This document shows, in pieces, positions 58,759 to 64,000 of a DNA stretch of 64,000 nt (the stretch's first letter is position 1; each line of letters starts with the position of its first letter). The notes beneath the pieces were generated by a model, which was not told where the DNA came from, did not search any database, and saw only the letters and a program-made list of their open reading frames with translations. A program made the translations under genes and the position numbers. The stretch comes from Gautieria morchelliformis (Eukaryota; Basidiomycota; Agaricomycetes; Gomphales; Gomphaceae), in contig WHVA01000347.1 of assembly GCA_015179125.1 (NCBI GenBank), forward strand, positions 1 to 64,000, read 5' to 3'.

Positions 58759-60766
58759 TGTCAAGATTGGTTTTTAGGCATTAATATCATGTATTAGTGA
58801 ACACAGTGAATGCCCGAATAGCTTGTGCAAAGAAGTGTGCCGTTCAGCAAATAAGATGAACAATAAATGTTCAGAAGGTAAGAGGGCTGCCCGAACGGAG
58901 CTCGCCCTATCTACAGTCGTAGCGAAGTAGCCCATGATACTTGACAATGTAATGTGCAAGGTCTCATGGAAAGGTTGTTAAGCAGCAACAATCCTTTCGC
59001 TGGCGAAGGTGCTCCTTCAGAGCCCTTCGCCGACAGTGCCGATAATAGTACAAAGGCTAAGGTAATGAAGGTGAAGTACAAAAACTCACCAGTGGTGCTT
59101 AAGTCCTCCTCTGGTGGAAGATAGGAATCTACAGGAGAGGGCTCAAGACGATAGTCACAGTGAGGTCAAGTTTTGCACAAGGTAGACGTATGATAATTGA
59201 ACTGCAGAATATACATGCGAATGTAAACTACTTATACTGAACACTCATATGATGCTAGCAAATAGGAAAGAGGCCATCTTGACTCAGGGTTGGATAGGGG
59301 TGTGCAGTCAGGATACAAATAGATGAAACAGATATACAATAGAATGAAAGAGGAGTGCGAACATGAAAAGGCAGGGAGGAAAGAGGGTAAAGGTATCTAT
59401 GAACGAAAACACGCCTTCAGACCTGCATACATGTTACCCTGCACAGGCTCTTCGTCTGCTGGGTGTCATGACCCATCTATTTCCCTTACCTTGCCGCCTC
59501 TAGGTTCCCCCTCATTGCTCCCCCTGCATCTTTGAGTTTTCCCTACCCTTCGACCACTCCTCCTCTATGTTCGCTCCATTCACCCTTCGCCACATTTGCC
59601 GAATGGCCATTCCCTGCTCGCATCATTCGCCAGCAGGCACATCATCAAATACGATCAAGACCCTTTACCTGGTGTGATGGTTCATCACTGGCCCCATCAT
59701 CTTCCCGATTTTAGGTGTTCGTATGGCCAGAATGTATTCGCGGGGCATCATACCCGTAGGTCGTGTGGGATCAACCCAGCAGACGAAGGGTCCATGCAGG
59801 GTGGCATATATGCAGGTCCCAAGGCGTGTTTTCGTACATAAGTACCTTCATCCCATTTCCTCCCTGTCGTTTCATGTTCGCACTCCTCTTTCATTCTATT
59901 GTATCTGTGTTTCATCTATTTGTATCATGACTGTGCACCCCTATCCAACCCTGACTCCAGACAGCCTCTTTCCTATTCGCTAGCATCATACGAGCATTCG
60001 CTATAAGTAGTTTACATTCCCATGTATATTCCCCAGTTCAATTATCATATGTCCATCTTGTGCAAAACTTGACCTCACTGTGACTATCGTCTTGAGCCCT
60101 CTCCTGTAGATTCCTATCTTCGACCAGAGGAAGACTTAAGCATCACTGGTGAGTTTTTATACTTCATCTTCGTTACCTTAGCCTTCGAACTATTATCTGT
60201 GCTGTCGGCGAAGGGCTCCAAAGGAGCACCTTCACCGGCGAAAGGATTGTTGCTACTTAAACAACCTTTCCGTGACACCTTGCACGTTACGTTGTCAAGT
60301 GCCACGGGCTATTTCACTATGACTGTAGATAGGGCGAGCCCCGATCGGGCAGCCCTCTTATCTTCTGAAAATTTATCGGTTCACCCTATTCTCCAAACAG
60401 CATACTTATTCGCACAAGTTATTCGGGCATTCGCTGTGTTCACTATTACACGATATTAATGCCTAAAAACCAATCTTGACACTGGGTTGATCCCACACGA
60501 TCTACAGGTAGGACGTCCTGCAAATGCATTCCAGCCATAGGGATACCCAAAGGGGATCAGTCAGGAAGATGATGGGGCCAGTGATGAACCATCACGTTGG
60601 GTAAAGGATGTTGATCATGTTTGATGGTGTGCCTACTGGCAAATGATGCGAGTAGCGAATGGTCCCTCGGCGAATGCGGTGAAGATCAAATGGGGCAAAC
60701 ATAGAGGAGGAGTGGTGAAAGGGATAACAGGGATAGCTGGGTACAAGAAATAAATGGGTCATGACA
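58759..60766 (-). repeat. 3' LTR of the reversed Gypsy-2 copy, interrupted
   Basis: About 985 bp of LTR sequence once the solo LTR at 59464-60481 is removed. Confidence 0.88.
59464..60481 (+). repeat. Solo Gypsy-2 LTR inserted in a reversed LTR of the same family
   Basis: A complete 1018-bp LTR (TGTCATGACCC to CTTGACA) with a perfect 5-bp duplication CTGGG (59459-59463 and 60482-60486). It is the youngest event of this nest. Confidence 0.92.
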
Positions 60767-60977
60767 CTATCCCCCTCCTAGCTTTGGAGTCCAACGACGT
60801 AGTGTCCTGGGGTAGGAACAAGGCATAAGGACATAATGGGTCCCCCGATGAGATCTTTGAGGTCTGGACCATATCTTGCTGAGTGGTCCGTGCACAGCTC
60901 CACCCTCTGTTTAAAACACTGTGCGGCGTGGGGCTAGGGGACTCATTCCAGCATCCAAGCCAAGCATTCGGGCCCTT

Positions 60978-61423
60978 ATGGCGACTCCCAATTTTTCAAC
61001 GATCCTCAACCAATCACAGATGGTGTTGAAGGTTCGGCCTGAGTTTCGGGGAGAGTCGCGTGAAGATGTGGATCAGTGGGTGGACGATGTGGCAGAAGTT
61101 CAGGTGAGTTGTTTTTTTTCATTTTTCATAGGTTGTCACTCATTTGTGAGGTCTAGGCCAAGCTTCAGAAGGCACTGCAGGTCGAGGAAGTGGTTGGCCC
61201 AGAATTTGAACAACAACCTGAAGCGGATGAGTTGGTGAAAGAGATACAGGAAGTGAGGGTATGGATGGAGAGTTCAGCATTCACTCTGCACCCGGTGCCC
61301 GTGGAGGCTGACATCAATTCTGCCGCGTGTCCCACCTTATCGCTATATCCATTGAAGGGGTCCGAAGCGATGGAAGGAGCTGGGGAGGACTCAGGAGGTA
61401 TGGTCCTCACATCACTTATGTGA
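60978..61423 (+). CDS. Spliced antisense gene in Gypsy-2 (copy 2)
   Basis: Exon 1 (60978-61103, 126 nt) ends in a GTGAGT donor, a 53-nt intron follows, and exon 2 (61157-61423) ends in a stop, giving 130 residues. The protein has MATPNFSTILNQSQMVLKVR, RPEFRGESREDVDQWVDDVA, then PEFEQQPEADELVKEIQEVR and VWMESSAFTLHPVPVEADIN, aligning along its length with copy 1. It is antisense to its own element and starts 212 bp from the LTR edge. The function is unknown. The frame stayed open although pol of this copy is almost gone. Confidence 0.65.
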
Positions 61424-61844
61424 TGAGGAAGCTAACCACATTCTGGGGTTCGGCGAAGTTCCCCTGCCTATTTCACAACCAGCCATGGTCCCGCAAGAAT
61501 CGCCACAGGCCATAGAGCCTACTGTGCGGATGAAGTGACTGCGCATGTTCTTTCGCCCCGATGAGCAAGGTGATAATGTGCCAAGACCAAGGAGTCTCCT
61601 TGAAGCGATCGCTAGATACCGCCAACGGCTCTTGAACATCCAGGTGAGTCGCTGAGGGGAGAGTGGAGAAGCTGGTGGAGAGGTCAGAGTATCTGATGAG
61701 GCGTCCGTTGGTGAAGTCGAATGAATTAAAAGGGGTTGTATTAGAACAAGAGGGGGTCTAGGCAATGATGAGGAAATGATTAATGAAGTCGAGTCTCTAG
61801 AATTAATTTGAACATAGAGGTGTTTCTTGGGTTTCTACAAGGCT

Positions 61845-62133
61845 CTAAGCCTTGGGTTTCTTCAGATACTTCACATGAAATTCAGCGAGTCTGCGAGCTG
61901 AATTAGTAACATTCGAAGAGGGTTCCCAAGACGTAGCCTTGGGAGTGTGTTTGTATCCCTTCCATTATACTAAGTACTCCAACCTCTTTTGGTGAACGTG
62001 GCTATCAAGGATTTTCAAGTTTTCGTATTCGTCGGCGGAGTCAATTTTGATGGGAGGTGGAGGATCTGCCTGTCGACCTGGAATAGTAGATGTCATGGCT
62101 GGTTCGAGAAGGGATACATGAAACACTGGGTGA
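61845..62133 (-). pseudogene. Gypsy-2 chromodomain remnant
   Basis: Minus-strand PVFHVSLLEPAMTSTIPGRQ, then YENLKILDSHVHQKRLEYLV, a TAA stop where Glu is expected, then WKGYKHTPKATSWEP. It ends FHVKYLKKPKA and a stop, parallel to 54940-55232 in copy 1. Confidence 0.85.
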
Positions 62134-62168
62134 ATCTAGATGGATACAAGAAATAAATGAGTCATGAC

Positions 62169-64000
62169 AAGTAGGAGCTGAAAAAAGAATGCAATACATA
62201 CCAATCCAGGTGGCTCATTGCCACCCACAGCCCAGTAGACAGCATAGCTACAATGATAAGGTCACAAGAGCTCAGGGGTATGAACGGCAGAATAAACACT
62301 GGACTTGCAATGCACTTGAGGCCAGCAGTGATAGTGAAAACTGACACAAAGCAGTGGTGGAACGATGAGTGGTGGAGCCAAGAGCTAGGAGCAGAGGTCA
62401 AAAAGCAGAATGATCTTGAGCACCTTCGACAATGGTGATAGGAATATGTCAGTCCTCCTCTTCCTCTTTGTCCCCACTATCGTCGCCATCAGCGCTTATA
62501 CGTAAGGTCTAGCTCATCTCCCAGGGCATCCACCAGGGAATCCAGCCATGCATCCTGGCCCTGTGCAAGACACAACACCTCCTGTGCCAACCCCAACTAG
62601 CACCACACGTTGTGGTGCAGTCTCTCCAGCCCCCTGACCCTCCCCCACCATCCCTTTCACACCAATCCCAGGTCTATGTAGCTCCATCATCATCCTGTAG
62701 ATCTGCTGCCAAATGGAGTACAAGGTCAACAGCAGGTGCAGCGTATGCAGCTCTAGTGGCCCCGAGAGCAGGGTTGACGAGGATGGCCCATAAGTCTGCA
62801 GCAGGACCATGGGCACCAACAGCATTCATCAGCAACCTGTCACTTTGTTGATGTGGAAAGCAGGCATGGGTGGCGGCATGTGTGGTGCAAGTATAGCCGC
62901 TGTGTACAGGTAGTGCAGATAAATATGTCAGGTGTACAGGTAAAGACTTGGCGTCCAGCAAGAAATGTCATGACGTCGGACAAGATGAACAGAAATGTGA
63001 TGAAGCATAGCTTTACGAGGTGCCCATCCATATTCAGATGTCATTCCAAGCATCTGAGGACGTAGTTTCCCAGGAAGAATGTGCACGACTGGTGCCGGAT
63101 GTGAGAAAAAATGAAAACCACTGGGGTGCACCATGTATAGACTCACCACAAAAGGTTACATGGATCTGTAGACCAAGATAGGAAGGGGTTCTGGGAATGA
63201 GGGATAGGGGTCAAGCAGGGACATGGTTCGTGAAGGACATGCAGTTGGGCTGTGAGGCCTGTGTCATGCATGTATAGTAATTCTCCATGCACCTTTAACC
63301 TGCCCAGTAAATAAAACCACACACAAACATACAGGCTACATGACGGCCCTAAACACTTCAAATCCCTGCTCCAGAGACCTCAAAGATGCTCGCCAGAGCA
63401 ATGCCTCAAGAGAAGCAACAAGGGTGTGACCACATAGTCACATGCAGAATTTGGCAGACTTGCATTGGCTGTGTGTGGGTGGGCATAGGCAGGAGGTACA
63501 ACAACAAAGGTAACACGCATCAGACTGTGTTAGAGACTGAAATAGAGGAGATTAAGTATTCATATAGTCACTTTCACATATTGACTTGGAAAACACTTAC
63601 AAGCATTCAGCAATCCCAGAATATCAACTCTGAGGTTGCTAAAAGCCTTACCCATAGCTAATTAGAGCATGTTATTATCAGTAGATCGCAGGGTTACCAC
63701 TCTAATATGCGACATTAGTGAGAACATGTCAGCCCATGAGAACACATGGATCACTGAGCATGGATAGATTTATGATGTTATAAAGGTGCTATTGAGAGAA
63801 GTGGAGGAAAGGTCTGTGGTAGTAATGAAAGGTTGAATTGGTGGTGGTAGTGGCGGAGAGAGATGCAAAACATTTGGATTGTCAGAGCTTGAAAGGACTT
63901 ACATAATTTTCTTTAGCTAACTTCACGACAAAGCACCATGCCACTGCTGACCCATATGTATCTTTACAACAGGTGATCACTGATCTTGCTAACTGTTGCA
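62169..64000. other. Unidentified, possibly transposon-derived
   Basis: A plus frame at about 62230-62438 reads IATMIRSQELRGMNGRINTG, then AMHLRPAVIVKTDTKQWWND and EWWSQELGAEVKKQND. Its composition looks like real coding sequence and it ends before an acidic stretch (62455-62490 read on the minus strand), but I do not recognise the family. Nothing else between 62500 and the end could be identified. Confidence 0.35.

Larger units (their letters stand above)
58759..62168 (-). mobile_element. Second Gypsy-2 copy, reversed and internally deleted
   Basis: On the minus strand it retains a fragment of the 5' LTR start (62168-62136), the chromodomain end of pol, the region with the antisense gene, the purine tract (CTAGGAGGGGGATAG at about 60767-60781) and the 3' LTR (60766-58759). 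Most of pol is deleted. Confidence 0.85.

Noticed and set aside
1-64000. tRNA and rRNA genes
   Set aside because: No cloverleaf with A and B boxes or rRNA core sequence was recognised by eye; a dedicated tRNA search would be needed to exclude degenerate copies.

Overview
The window looks like a stretch of an Agaricomycete (mushroom-type basidiomycete) chromosome dominated by mobile DNA. The evidence is the short introns of about 48-76 nt with gtatgt/gtgagt donors, fungal gene families (Helo_like_N-NACHT STAND protein, bHLH-zipper factor, KRE6/SKN1-type GH16 protein, P450s, ERG26/ERG27-like enzymes), and transposon classes typical of this group (Helitron helicase, integrase-core DNA transposons, Ty3/Gypsy elements with chromodomains, Ty1/Copia). 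All identifications come from reading motifs; no database search was possible.

Layout: 1-0.8 kb is the end of a Helitron helicase. 2.2-4.4 kb is a decayed NACHT gene (-). 5.8-7.0 kb is an intact bHLH-zipper gene (-). 7.7-11.8 kb is a DNA transposon with about 120-bp terminal inverted repeats carrying an integrase-core transposase and an oppositely oriented companion gene, both broken. 12.3-18.9 kb is a Gypsy element (Gypsy-1) with two LTRs, an intact gag, a candidate -1 frameshift site, a broken pol and an extra ORF. 19.8-23.9 kb is a TIR-flanked element holding a captured, truncated GH16 gene. 25.0-29.8 kb holds a dead ERG26-like gene, split by a solo LTR, and a dead P450. 30.9-31.4 kb is an 18-bp minisatellite. 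31.5-36.7 kb is a nest of LTR fragments, a retropepsin fragment, a pogo-like transposase fragment and a 1-kb TA-flanked TIR element. 38.1-43.7 kb holds an intact P450, an intact ERG26-like dehydrogenase and a truncated ERG27-like reductase. 45-62 kb is nested retrotransposons: a gag split by two insertions, an 8-kb Gypsy-2 element, a Copia pol fragment, and a second, reversed and internally deleted Gypsy-2. 62-64 kb is unidentified.

The intact host-type genes are the bHLH factor, the P450 at 38 kb and the ERG26-like enzyme at 41 kb. The P450 and ERG26-like gene, the adjoining ERG27-like remnant and the older dead copies suggest a decaying sterol/triterpenoid-modifying neighbourhood. The most unusual feature is a spliced gene antisense to Gypsy-2, present in both copies with the same first-exon length, intron position and distance from the LTR. 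Other notable points are the Gypsy-1 GGGTTTT slip site just before the gag stop, 14 E-boxes upstream of a TATA box in an LTR-like insertion, and a recurring pattern of G:C to A:T nonsense changes in dead genes.
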